NCBI GenBank assembly: GCA_047495785.1
Contig: JBLDXI010000010.1
Coordinates: forward strand, 1-64,000
Reading direction: 5' to 3'
DNA length: 64,000 bases
Source: Lepidodermella squamata
Lineage: Eukaryota; Gastrotricha
In this document: one piece after another, positions 45,340-58,171 of the stretch
Numbering within the stretch: position 1 is the first letter of the stretch
Layout of the letters: each line of letters begins with the position of its first letter
The notes under the pieces: generated by a model
The model's input: only the letters and a program-made list of their open reading frames with translations
What the model was told of the DNA's origin: nothing
Database searches by the model: none
Program-made: the position numbers and the translations under genes

Positions 45340-45940
45340 ATGTTAACGAGATTGCGATTTTTGTTGCCTAGTCGCCCTAATAGCCGACTCACAGCTGCTC
45401 TATTTTCGTCGTCGTCGTCGTCGGCCGGCGAAAATGCGCCGCCTCTAGACGGAAGTCTATTAATGAAAGTCGATATAAGTGATAGCTGTGTGAAGGTATA
45501 TAATTATTATATTTAGCACCGCGTAATTTTACGCGACTAATCACGGGAAAAACGTGGCTAAGACTGAAATCTGATCGGCCTTTTTTGTTATTACAGAAAT
45601 TGCGCCAGCTACAGAGCACCGACCCGGGTTCGTTTCTTCGAGTCAGCGTAGAGAGCGGAGGCTGTTCAGGCTTTCAGTACAAATTCACGCTCGACTCTAC
45701 GATAAACCCTGATGACAAGTTGATTTTTCATCGAAATTGTCCATCGCCTCATTATTTTATTTCAGGGTCTTCGAACGCGAGGGCGCTAAGGTGGTTGTAG
45801 ACAACGATTCTTTGCCTTTAATCAACGGTGCTCAGATCGACTACTACAGCGAGTTGATTCGATCATCGTTTAGAATTGCAACTAACCCTCAGTCGGAGAA
45901 AGGCTGTTCATGCGGATCTTCCTTTGCTGCGAAAATGTGA
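45340..45940 (+). CDS. ISCA2: Mitochondrial iron-sulfur cluster assembly protein ISCA2
   Basis: Exons 45340-45495, 45598-45718 equivalent (first base 45597) and 45766-45940 give 150 residues. The N-terminus is a Ser/Arg-rich mitochondrial presequence ([17 protein letters not shown]). The A-type domain keeps all three cluster-binding Cys: [15 protein letters not shown] and the C-terminal [12 protein letters not shown]2 works with ISCA1 and IBA57 in making [4Fe-4S] clusters for lipoate synthase, aconitase and respiratory complexes. The start ATG lies 7 bases after TTTCTTATTTTTAG, a candidate trans-splice or 5'-UTR intron acceptor. A poly(A) signal is at 46059. Confidence 0.93.
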
Positions 45941-46799
45941 ATCTGATTCACGGAAAATATGCACTTCATTTAAGATATTTTGTTGTCCTTCCTTCCACGC
46001 CCTGAGGCTGAAGTCAAAGTGTAAAGAAACATTATTTATTTTATATTAATTTGTATTAAATAAAGGCGATAATTTTAAGTATACAGCAGTGTTGATTTGA
46101 AGTGTCGCAGATTTTTGCGTATTTACTTATGGCCGTATGTAGGCGGCGATGGAGACAGACGATGATGATGAATGCCTTCTACCACCAAGTTTCAAGGTTT
46201 AATAACATATGTTCATTACAGACAGCTGCTGATAGGTGTGAATCGATGATTTTGTTATCCTCTCGATTCCCAAATGCCTACGGGCCTACTACTACAAGTT
46301 CGCTCCAATAAATAATTGCCGAAAATCTTGGTCCGTATTATAGTTTTTTCAGAATAATTAAGATTTTTCTCAAACTCTACAAAGCACCTAGCATCGCCTA
46401 GCCTCCCTTGACCCTTGACATCACGCCGAAGACGCCCACGCGATTCAGAAGCGCTATCATTATTGAAAAAATAGTCACAGAAAACTGATGACACCATGAT
46501 TGCTTGTTTTAAAATTTGTTTGAATGTTTCACCCATCGGACGAAGCCAAAATGTAGATTTATTAAAAAAGTACACCCAACTCCATAAGCCATGAACAACT
46601 CCTTGTTCTTCTCCGAAAATTTGATTCCCGCTTGAGAAAGGTCCGAGGTCGGTTTTGGGGTTCGTTTAGGCTAATTCTCCTACCCTCAATGGCTGCTCAT
46701 TGGAGAGGCGATAGGTCAAGGAAAAGTCGCGTAATGAGTGTTAAGGCACATCATGCGACCAGTCGCCACAGCGATTCAAGCATTTTTTCAATAAGCTGC

Positions 46800-47850
46800 T
46801 GGAAACTCACCTGTAAGGTTCAACGCTTGATTCTAGGATTGTATAACAAAGAGCTCGAAATTTGGCATAAATTCATTTCAAAACCTCGTAGTAACATTCC
46901 GAGAAATGATTTTTTGGATTCAGTTATGTTCGAAAGGCTTTAAAAAAGTTGACATTTAAAAAAAATATTCGCGCCGAGACGGCGGCTACGGCAGCTGTCA
47001 CACAAAAACCCGTGCGACGGTGCAAACGTAAAACAGCCATGTGAAGTCTGCTTCGCAAAAACACGATCTTATATTTTCTTATTGTCCGAAATTTATTTCC
47101 CGAGTAAGCGTAGAAGCTTTGGTCTAAACGTTTTTTCGAAAGTTAAGAATCATGAGCCGTTATATCCGATACCTATGCGACGTTCACCAATTTTCTTTCC
47201 CAAACATCACCTTATAATAAAAATAGAAATACGGCGGGAAGTTGTTTTCCCAACTTTTCGAAAACAAACAATTGCTTAATAACATTCCTCACTCATATCG
47301 CCCCAATCAAATGTTCGAAAGCGAACGTTTTTCATGGCGGAGGTAATGAAAGTAAGGAAATCCAAGCTTTCGCATTGCTATAAACGTATTTTAGCGATTA
47401 TTCAGGGTTTAGGCCAGAGTTTCAACGTTTCAGCCACCTGTTAGGATGAGCCAGAAATGGGACATTATTTCATTTTAAAATTTCTTAGTAAAATTCTGAG
47501 AAATTTATTTATATTGATTCAGCTTTTATTTATGGATTCAGCTGAAAAGGTGCTATGTATTGAGAAAATTATTTGCACGGAAAATTCAAATTCAAAATTC
47601 TACGGCGGCTACGGCAGCTGTCACTCAACAACTTTAGCGTAATAGAACAAACGATTTTGCGAAGCTTACTCTATATATTAGCCTCAGCTGTTAGCTAAAA
47701 GCTCGGACATATCTTCTTTATTTCTCTAACATCTATTTCTCGAGAAAGCGTTGAAACTCTGGTCTGAACTTCACAGGTGTGATTCTATCAACCGTTACAT
47801 TCGTTTCACGACTTCTATTCAACGTTAGCAAAAATTACTTTCCGAAAAAT
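46800..47850. repeat. Two diverged tandem copies of an about 620-630-bp unit
   Basis: The 22-mer CGGCGGCTACGGCAGCTGTC (plus AC) occurs at 46980 and 47603. Flanking blocks match at the same offset, for example TATTTCCCGAGTAAGCG near 47095 and its relative near 47725. Identity is low outside the blocks, so it is an old duplication. Confidence 0.55.
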
Positions 47851-49274
47851 AGGTACCTTATCTAAAGGAACAGCGGGGCTTTCTTAAGGCGGAGTCGGAC
47901 TTTTTGGGAAATTCTGGGTAGTGTTTTGAGTGTTGAGTGAGCTTAAATAACCGAAATGTCGTTCTAATGAACTTATTTGGCTGTGACGGCCCGACGAGAA
48001 ACCGAAGATCATGTTTATTAGCCGGAAAAAATGTAACAATGAGCCTGTTTTTTTCCTTGATTTATTCAGTGATTAGTAATTTGTGGGGGTTTTCGGGATA
48101 TAAACGGGAATTGTGCCTTTGCGCTATCATTTCCCACGTTCATCCGCATAATTGCCTGCAGCATGAGTCGCAATAGACAGAAGACGGCTACAATCATATT
48201 AACATGTTTATAGAAGACATTTTTTTATATTGAAATTCACAGGCCAAAAATCAGCAAGTCGACGCACGACCAGCCGGAACACCATTGTCTCCGCTTTTTT
48301 GTAAGTCGTAGACTTGTATTGAGACAAAACTCACAAAAGTTGCAAATCTCATTACCGAAAAATCGAAGCCAGTGTGCCGAAAAAAGCAGACTTTGGCGCG
48401 CGCCAGTTTCCGTTCCTTTTTTTCGCCTTCTTATTCGCCCGTCTAATTTTTCTCGTTATCATAATCACCCGCTCAAAGTTTGGCGCGACAACACAAGAGA
48501 CATGTCATTTGCTAGCGAAAGCTCAAATCCTTTGTTAGTTTTCCGCGTTATTTCTACGCCCATTGTTTGCGATCGAAAAACACGAATTATCAGTAGATTT
48601 AAATCCCGAAAAAATTCGCCTGCCAGGGTCTGCTTTATCGAATTTACATCCCATTTGACCGCAAGCTTAAAAAAACATTGTGCACTGTTTTATTTTCGCA
48701 AGACTTTAGACCTTGATTCTGTACCCGCTGATCTGAAGAATTTGAACTACTTTTACGTGATAATATACACGAGCAGGTGTTATAATTTTAGAATCTGAGC
48801 ATCTGTTTTTGTTACTTTCAAGCAAATCACGTTTGACAGGGTCATTGAAGGATGTCGTTACGAAAATTACCCAATAAATTGCATGGCGAAACGTAGCGAA
48901 AATAGCGAATTAGTAACAGCCTTGGTAATACCTATTTGTAATTAATTGTTTTTGCGATTTAATTCATTGCTTCTTATGACCGAGTCGTTCAGAATCAGGC
49001 TACGTGGTTGTCCAGGTCAGATAAGGTTTGATTTGGATTTGGTATTTTTTGAACAAATTACTTGCGAAATTGAAACTCTTCTAGGAAACGTTTTATTTTA
49101 CCCGATTACTATACAAGATAAGTATCTTAAAATTAAGAATAATAATTTTAGGCTTGAGCTCACAATGTATTTTCCCAAACCCCGATGTGTTAACAGGTGT
49201 TAGTTCTTTGGATAAAACGCCTTCAGATATTGACATTTTCTCTCCAGTTTTTTGTCCGTTACCATGAGCCTAAT

Positions 49275-49403
49275 ATAATATAACGGAAGTAAGACGAATG
49301 GCTGGCATTTCCATTGTTTTAGCTCAAAACATTTAGAATTCCTCTTATTCAGCGGATTATCACAAAATCACTTGTAACAACTTCCGTTATATTGTATGAG
49401 CTG
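49275..49403. repeat. Small element with 14-bp inverted ends
   Basis: AATATAACGGAAGT near 49276 pairs with ACTTCCGTTATATT near 49390. The unit is about 128 bp and non-coding, like a MITE. Confidence 0.6.
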
Positions 49404-50378
49404 ATTTATTTACGATAATTCAATTGCATTTTTTTTATTAATAATTGATATAATTTGTTGCTCAGTTTATGGTTTTGTGAATGCGTGGGAGAGATTTCTT
49501 ATTCATCCGATCAGTGGGCGCGCGCGCAGCCTTGCAATACCCGTGCTGTTTTCACATACGGGAGAAGGACAGAAAACTGTTAATAATCGATCTAGTTGGC
49601 CACCGGGTCAGCTATCAATAATACAAGCCTTACAACACGTTTTATAATGTCTTTAATTCAGTTAACGAAAGGAAGTTCTGTTTTTTTCAATAAGGACACA
49701 CATAGTCTCCATAATACGGAATTATGAATGGAAATTTTAAGCGTTTATACAGCCGCGGCGAGGTTCAAGATCTTTTAATGAATTCGGAAGAACCACGGGG
49801 TCTGTTTTGATCTACTCATGTGTGGGACCGTGCACTTGTCGCGCGCCGAAATTTCATATCATATATCTTTTTTTAGAAAAAAATAACGCAACGCGATGAT
49901 CTTAGGGATAGAAAACAATTTCGGGGCCGTTTTTTTTTATGACGGATAGTATATTGTGAAAAAGTCCCACTATGGAGACAGTATAAAATTGTTCTTGCTT
50001 TTTTTATTTATTTCAAATTTCAACGACAATAGCGGCTGGCCCGTTTTCATCATCATTAACATGTATACCCACTGCGCATCCGCACAGCGCGCTCTTAATG
50101 ATCGCCGATCATTGACCCACGCAATCCGACGCAGCTATAATAATAATAGTAACAACTCGTAGGATGTAGTTTTTATTTGCGATTATTGAGAGAGATGATA
50201 ATAATAATAAGAATTGATGCGCACCGCGGCCTCGCCCCAAAAACTAAAACAAAAAATACGCGCACTGACTATGCATATATCATTTTCAGCGTCTTTGGCC
50301 TGTACGCGGCGCCACGGGCTTTAGACGATAGAAATTCAATTTGAATTTTTCGAACTTTTGATATAACCTTGCAATACA

Positions 50379-52877
50379 ATGGCGCCGTATTTTTTCGTTA
50401 ACTGGCACAGGCACTTTTTAAAGACCTTATTCCCAGCGCCGACGCCGAGGCGGTTCCTAAGGGCGCACCGAAATTTCGCCTCGTTTTCATCATCAATTGG
50501 CGCTGAAGTAACCGAGGCCGAGGACGTTTTTTACAGCGTTAGCTCTGACAACATGGTGCTTCTCAACGAATTGACATCACCCGGCGCTATGGCCGCGCAT
50601 GCCACCTTCTACCTACCCCACATAATATTTTTCCTGTACAAGATTGGCCAATCAGTTTTCTCGCCTACAACGAAACTCTACCTGTACACTTCGATATGTT
50701 CAGATCGATATGGCGAAACGCCGTTCCAGTTAATACCCGACGAACCAGTGTTGGGTTATGACCCAGTTACAACACCTAGGCCTTTCCATAGACCGAAAAC
50801 GGGCAAATCGGGCGGAAGCCAATCGAACAGCTCAATTACACGGCGAGTTTTGACCGAGCCACCTGCAACTTTCACACGAAACTTTACAACTTGTCAAGAT
50901 CTGTCCGGCGTCGAGGAGGATCTTATTCAGATGCAAGCCGCTGATTACATCATGTTGATGAAAATTCTGCAGGACGTTCCCGCTTTTATGCTTGGAATGT
51001 TTTGCGGTGGCTGGAGTGATCGTGTCGGTCGACGGCTTCCTATGATGTTGCCTTGCATTGGTGGCCTGATCGTGACACTTTTATTCGTCATAATTCAGGT
51101 AATCATAATTCGAATGATCAGCCTCCGAATTTTCATTAATTCTACAAAATTGCACTGGGAAACCGAAAATTTTAATAAGAAATCTGTTAAAATTTCAAAA
51201 ATCCAAACCAGCTGAAAGCTGAATGCTGACTTTTTTTTACCCATCGACTTCACATTTTTTGTATTGCAGGCCAGTGGAGGCGTAGCGATTCCTGGAATAT
51301 TGTTTGGTGTTGCAGTTAATTCCTTCACCGGCCGTAACACCTTGGTGAGTACTTTCAAGCTGGAACTTTATAATTGAGCTTATCGATCGATAGGTTTCAA
51401 TGGCTGTTCAAGCCTACGTAACGGACCAGTCGAATGAGCAGGAGAGAACTCGTCAGTTGGGCCGAATTTTAGCTATGAACTTTTTCGGCCTTTTCGCTGG
51501 GTCTTTTATCATGGGTATGTATCATTTTCACTTGAAAATCGCAGTTTAACCGTTTATTTTTTGTTTATTTATAGCAATTTTAGCCGATCGTGTGTCTTTC
51601 TGGGTCGTTTTTCTGTGTGTTGCCGTGTTCTACGCATCGGCTCTTGCTTTGATTTATTTCCTGTTACCCGAGAGCAAAATGCCTGGACATCATGGTCACG
51701 GTCATGGTCACGCAACCGTCACCAAACGGCCATCATCATCCTCCCTAGCATCCTACCCCCAAGCAGAGAGCGGAACCCCGATAAAGCCGTCCGAGTCACA
51801 GGAGGACCTCAGCAACTTGCCCCTGCTCAAGAAGCTGACCTCATGCTTGAGAATTGAAAACTTCACGGACACGCTTAGCACGATTACACGCCAGCGGCCG
51901 AACAACATGCGCCGGTACCTGATCGTGTCCTACATTTGCATAGTCCTACACAACATGTGCAAGTCTGGCGAAATCGACGTTCTGCTACTTTTCGTCAAGC
52001 ATACCCCGCTAAATTGGACGAAAAGCGGCTACGGCTATCTGCTCTCTTTCCAATACGCCACCGTCGGCCTGTTCCTCATTTTCCTACTGCCTTTCTTGCT
52101 AAATAAGCTAAAGCTTACAGACTCAAACATAATCATTGGCTGCGTTATCACAAAGGTAAATTTAACAAATCAATTGAAATTCACTGAAATAATTGACATT
52201 TTTAGGCCATCGGACTTTCCTTCCTTGCCTTCAGTGACCAAACTTGGATGGTGTATGTATCAAACGTTTTCGTGTCAACATTCGGCATGATCATTTCATG
52301 CATGCGATCAATTGTTTCGAAAATTGTCGACGAAGATGAAACTGGCCGGTGCTTTGCAATCATCTCATCTTCGGAGACTGTTAGCGACTTGTTCGGCGTC
52401 GTACTCTTCACGCGGCTCTACTACATCGGCCTGTCGATGGACAACGGCAGGCCTTTACCCTTTCTAGTCATGGCTATGGTCCATATAATCCTTCTAGTCC
52501 TAGCGATTTATATAAGCCATGGCATTAAAAAGTACGGAGGCGATAATGCAAATGGATCTGGTGGTTATGATACGCTGGTCGAAGAGGGTGCGGAAACTTC
52601 CGCTGGACACCCTGGAAATAACGGGGCGATCCTAGCTGGAATGCGTGCGAATAGTTCGGTCAGTTCTACTATGGACGAGGAGGGTGGGCCAAGTCGTAGC
52701 AGTGTTACATCGCAACCTGGAGGCCCTAAAACTCCTATCAGATCGGCTGGACTAGAGGGAAGCCCTGCCGCTAGCGGGTACGGCGCCTTCCAACAGCCTG
52801 TGGGCAGTAAGTCTAGCAACAATCCATTCCTAAACACTACGCCAGCAAACAGCAGCAACGAACGAAATTTCTACTAA
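50379..52877 (+). CDS. SLC46-like major facilitator transporter
   Basis: Exons 50379-51098, 51270-51344, 51394-51514, 51575-52155 and 52206-52877 give 722 residues, well over the usual about 450. It carries the MFS signature GGWSDRVGRRLPMMLP after membrane span 2 and about 12 hydrophobic segments (IILLVLAIYI is the last). The order and motifs resemble the SLC46 (proton-coupled folate transporter/lysosomal) group. Extra length comes from a Ser/Thr- and Pro-rich loop with N-glycosylation sites between spans 1 and 2 (about residues 120-175), a central cytosolic loop starting HHGHGHGH, and a Gly/Ser-rich C-terminal tail. Substrate unknown. A poly(A) signal is at 53099. It converges on the mGluR gene. 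Confidence 0.78.
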
Positions 52878-53196
52878 AATTACTTGCAGGTGATTGCTTC
52901 ATGTTTTACGCCAAAAAATCCTTTCTTATTGCTGTATTCTATTTATAACTTAGCCTTATCTGTTTTCTGAAGTAAGATTTTGTTCACTCCCAGCGGCTTC
53001 AATTAAATTTTTGAATACATATAACCGTTTTGAGTAAATTATGTGCTAGCGTCATAGTTTTATCGTACCAAATAACTGGTCTGTTACATTCAGAGATAAA
53101 TAAAAGAGAAATTTGGCGCTTTTGACTTTTCAGGATTTTACTGAGATATAACGAATATTTGACGCACATTTACTAAGGCTTCAATTGCCAAGTGTT

Positions 53197-56100
53197 TTAC
53201 ACAGGAGTGATGTCGCCCTGCTGGGCTAGAAAATTGGCCGCTGTGCCTGAGACAGTTTTCCATTTCTTAACATTCGCCAGTGACGGCCGTTTCTCGCCAT
53301 TATAGGTGAGAGGGATATCGATCGTGTCTTGCTCTATTGTCTCGTTATCTTTCAAATGCTGATCGTCAATCGACGCGAAAAACTGGTGCTTCTTCTTATT
53401 GGCGAACGCGAATATTTTACGCCGAGCCGGGCTGTTGCTGCCGCTGTGACTCACTTGAGGCGAGAAGCGTTGAAACGGCGCGAATCGATGCCCTACATGA
53501 TCGTTACTGCCCGACTCTGAATACAACTGACCGTTCGAAGCTACTTTCTTTTGAGGACTTGGATTGGCGCTCATTGTTGCGAATATCTTCTTGGAGCCGT
53601 TTTTGAAAATTTGGGAAGGCGAAGAGGCGGCAGATACAACCATAACGTTCTGCTTCGAGCCGTTCATGTTGATTTGCTTGCCGTTTTTAGACAACAGGAG
53701 TAGCGTATTCTTAACCGGTATGGAATCTGGCTTCCGTCTGTTTGCCAAGTTGGCGGCAATTTTGCTAGGCTTTATCCTTTCATCGTCATCGCTGTTTCCA
53801 CCATCCAGCATCCTAAGCAAATCTTCAGTGTCCTGATCTACATCTGAGTCAGTATCGGAAGCGCAACTCCTTAGCGGCATTGATTTCGGTAGGGGTGAGA
53901 AAATCGGAGCCATGGCCATGAACAATGGATTAATGGTTGTTGAAGTTGATCTCCTCGTAGGAGGTGGCTTTGATCTCATGACTTTAGGGGTCTCCTCAAC
54001 TTTATGACGCCTCGTAATGGTTTCCGTGCTTTTGACGTGTTTCTTACCTCGCCTTTCGCTTCCCTCGGTATCATCATACACGTCGTCATCACTATCGCGA
54101 TTCTTCTTCGAAAGCAACGGATTGTCACTGCGGCGTCTCTCCTTTGACGAGTCAACCCGATCGACGGTCTCAGCTTTGGCCTTGGATCTTATGTGGCCAT
54201 GACGGTGTTTAGTGCTATGGCTTCTCTGTCGGTGCACACCCCGGGACTTTGGATCCTCGGAGGATTGCCTTCTGATAGTTCCACTTGATTTCGATGGGGT
54301 TACAGAGCGTCTCTTTCTCCTTTCATCATCAGTAGTACAACGAGAGCTTTCTTCCCCCTCAGTAAGCCTCGGCTCAAGCCTGTGGTGGGAGTATCTTCGA
54401 TCCGCTTTTTCATGATGGCCCTCTGACTTGTTGCTTCTCTGCTCAGATGCAGCTTGTTTTGTCGGTGAAGTTTTGTCAATAGATTCTGAGTTTTCCGACT
54501 GAGATAACGCATGAGTGTGGCGATTGTTTGTCGAGTTGGCATGACCCGATACAGAATCCATAGTCACAGTTGGCGTTGAGGAAATGCCTGGTGTTGAGGC
54601 TATGTTGTTATTGCTGCAGGTCGGCGTGCTTATCCCATCCCTTTCATTGATCGAAGAAGATTTCAGGAGAGAAACAGCGACACTTGCCGGCGTTCTGGGT
54701 GTCTCTAGGGTAATTCCAGGTCTCTTAGCCCCAGGACTACTTCCATTCATCTTAGATGGCCGAGCAGTAGCGAATTTAAACTTGGTTTTCACTCCACTTC
54801 TCTGAAGGAGGTCTTCGTTCCCAGTATAGACGACATACAACTTCGGGCCGAACATACACATTTGGATATCGATTGCGGACAAAGTGATGCAAAGAAGGAA
54901 ACTTGTCATTTGAACCTGTCAAGTTTAATCGCAATGAAAGAATATTTCTAGGAAATCTTAGTTAGAACGTACAGTGTAGTTTGATGTCACGAGGAAGTAT
55001 ATGGGCATAAGACCGATCCAAACCACGCATGAGGAGTACATTAAAAAGGCGATATATTTAGCCTCTAAAGATTAAAATCAGTTAAAAATTAAAAAAAAAA
55101 ATTAACAAGCAACTTACCGTTGAAATTCTCAGGAATGTTGCGCACTTGCCACGCTAAACTTGTTGTAGCCACGATTACGAGGATATCGTAGATGAAAGTC
55201 AAGAAGAAAGTCGTGTTCTTAATTTTACACCTAACAATAGTTTCTGGTAGGTTGATGGTCCAATGTTCGACCTCAGGTGGCTCGAGGGTAAGGCAGACGA
55301 TTGACAGCAGCAAAGAAACGGCCGTACACAGCAGTGACATGATGATTTGGGATTTCGGGGATATGAACGGGGGTCGATGGATAAGATTGCTCAAGCTCGG
55401 CATGAAAATCCTGTAGATTCGATGAGTTTTCGTGAAGATCGAAGCATAGCACATGGTTAGCGATACCGGCATTCCTAAAAGTCCTCTTCAACACACTTCA
55501 AAGTACATAAGTCAATATCTTACCCAGGCGCATGATAGTACAGCTAACAAAGGAAGGCCACAATGGCTGGAGCATGATAGTTATAAAAGTCATAGTGAGG
55601 CCAGTTAAGAGGATAACACTAGATTCACGACCAGAAGCTTTGATGATGGCTGTTTTGTTGTATCGAATCAGAGTGTAGAGGATGATCAAATTAATCACCA
55701 GACCCATGCAACTGAGAGCGATGGGGATGCATGGCCAAATCGTGTACCAATCAATGTGGACGAATCGAATCTTTTCGCATTGGTCAACTCTTGTTGATGA
55801 TTGCAGCTCATCCTCTGGGCAATCACTACATTCCCTACTGGACATATTGAGGTACTTGTTCTTGTGACATCGTTCGCAATGCCAGCAACACTGGCTGTCG
55901 CTAGTATACTCGTAGCCTTGGTCCGGTGGGCACTGGTCGGAACAATAAGAAACAGGCATTGGTGCGTCGTAGGAGCCCCTTGCGCAAAATGTTTGAATCG
56001 CTCCTTTGACGTGAGGTTGGTGCAAAGCAAGTCTAGAATCGTAAATTCTTGCTTTCCAGTTAATTTTATTGCAATAACTTACCCATCCTTAGGATTCCAC

Positions 56101-58171
56101 CATCCAGTTTTGACGTACTCGTAAGTGCCGTTCTTTCGCAGCCTGAATTGATAGACTTCATACTTTCCCTCGACGCCGCCTTCGCTGTTGAACTGGATAT
56201 GATTTTTGGAGATTCCGAAGAAGCTCACGTTTTGGATAAAGTCTCGAACTAATGTACCGTTGTAAATCACTCTTTTCATGTTCGTACACAGTCCATGATA
56301 GCTTTCTCCGCAATAAATCTAGCAAACACACGTTAATCCATTTGGAGGATAAGATAGGAACACGCATACCCGTTGAATATTTCTCAGAGCGTGGGCCAAC
56401 GCGTAGACAGAATCGATCACAAATTGAATGAGACCCTCTTGCCGATAATTTTTCACTAACGAGTTGCCCGAGTCTGTGTTAATGGAAAATTAAAGCTGAT
56501 TAAAATCAGAACTACAGCAACGTATGCTGCGGACACTTACCAGGGCATTTTTTGAAATTGCTAACGGCGCCTGACGCCCTGCAAGAACAGTTGTTCAGCT
56601 GTTCCCAATATTCCTGTAGCCACGGATTTTTCGCGGCAACTTTAGCGTCATTGCACTTGAATTGCAAGCTCCGCATGTATACGTCAAAATCTGTCACGAG
56701 TTCTTTTTGCGGCAATATCGTGATTGCGCCATCTGCAACTTCTTCGAGGCCTTGAACAAGCCGCTGTTTTGCTCCCCAGCTATCACTTGCGAGCCAGTAA
56801 AATTGATTCGTCCGTCCTTGAACAAAATAATGAACCTGAGGAGGAATTGAAGCTAAGCATACCTCTTCTAACTGTGGCTTGAAGTAATCTTCGGATATTC
56901 GCCTCGTTACAAAATAGGACTACGCCCCGTGCTCGCTCATTGGAAGCCATTTTGTCAACGAGGTCATCGAAAAACTTATCCTTGGCATTCCTCGGGATGA
57001 AGTACTCCTGACCGATGCATACATCTGCGAGATTTAATCTTGAAAAGAAGCCATATAAATGTCATTCAGAAGCCTTACAGTGATCGATCGCCTCGGCGAA
57101 TGACTTGACGCCTTTGTAACCATACGGCCCCTCGTCGCCAACAGCCCAAACGTAGCGCCATTTCAATGAATGGACAATGGCGGCCATAACTTCCGCCTGA
57201 AGATTATCCGGAGGCACAACTCGGAAGAAGAAATCGAACCGCGATCGGTCACTCAGCTCAGTTGAGGTTGCAGCGTAACTAATTTGCGGAATCTAAAGAA
57301 ACAAGCTCATAAATTCCTCCTTAATCCTCTTACAAATCTGTAATACCTGGAAAAGGCGTAGAACGGAGGCAACTGCCGTAGTGATTGAGGATTGTGCTGG
57401 GCCTATAACTGCCACTATTGGCTTCCTTACAGCGGCGGTTGGCGTTTTGATCAATGGAGGGGCTGCCACCTGGTTTGAAGGCGAACCAGGCGTGATGGAA
57501 GATGCGAGGGAAGCCAAGGTTTGGCTGGATTCCAACTGCGAATATCCGTTGTTTGTATTCAAAAAATTTGCCGCCGTGTTTGTCCCAGAGTAAGTCACTC
57601 TTTGCGCATAGACATTAGGAGATGTCCCTTCCGCGTCAAGATCAAGAGCACCCCTCAAGGAGCGGCTTCTCATCGCGATGAACTCCAAAACTCGTTCCAT
57701 GGCGTAAATATCATTTTGGCAGGTATCGTGGGCGTGCAGGCCAATTTTGATCCCAGGTAGAATCATTTCATGATTATTCAACCTGTCAACAGCATACATC
57801 ATAGCTAGCAGCCTTTGAAACCCAGTTTCAGCATTCAGCGTTCCGCACGGCTTCCCTTCGCCCTTGTCGTGGACCTGTTGTATGGGAGACAGTAATTGAC
57901 CTCTAGACGGCTAATTAAGCGCCCAACTTACGGGAAAGAGGCCTCCGAACATGACATCACCAGGCTCGATAACGGCGGGGTGTAGTCGATGTGACGCATC
58001 AAAGTCCACCCCAATCGAAGCTGCTGCAGCCGCTCTGTTGATTTGGGTTGTAGTATCGGCTATTTGCACGTATTGGGAATTAACCGGCGTAGTACGGCGG
58101 GATTTTGTTGCGCAATATGCGATTGAGGCGTTGAGTAACATCAGCAAAACGCCTCTTAAAATCGGCAACAT
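53197..58171 (-). CDS. GRM: Metabotropic glutamate receptor-like class C GPCR
   Basis: Eleven exons join in phase to 1478 residues: 57932-58171, 57347-57874, 57079-57292, 56863-57024, 56541-56816, 56370-56473, 56083-56318, 55524-56032, 55118-55474, 54973-55064, 53197-54915. Signal peptide, then the venus-flytrap domain (GKPCGTLNAETGFQRLLAM, ISYAATSTELSD, FFFRVVPPDNLQAE, FYWLASDSWGAK). The Cys-rich linker is CSDQCPPDQGY...CCWHCERC. Seven membrane spans run from residue 700 on. Residues matching the family's ligand contacts Thr in AATST, Asp in PPD and Tyr in GPYG are kept; one Ser is Ala. A low-complexity insert sits in the ligand domain (near 57490-57610). The cytosolic tail is about 540 residues, Ser/Arg-rich, ending ITPV, a class I PDZ ligand pattern. 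Confidence 0.93.

Larger units (their letters stand above)
45941..50378. other. Gene-poor interval with diverged tandem repeats
   Basis: No recognised gene in 4.4 kb. It contains the about 620-bp repeat pair listed separately, a short inverted repeat at 49275-49403 and a (GC)n run near 49515. Plus-strand frames at 48319-48798 and 48946-49203 have no domain and I do not call them. Confidence 0.45.

Noticed and set aside
48319-49203. Plus-strand frames of 159 and 85 residues
   Set aside because: No recognisable motif, no splice-site support and biased composition expected of chance frames in AT-rich DNA.
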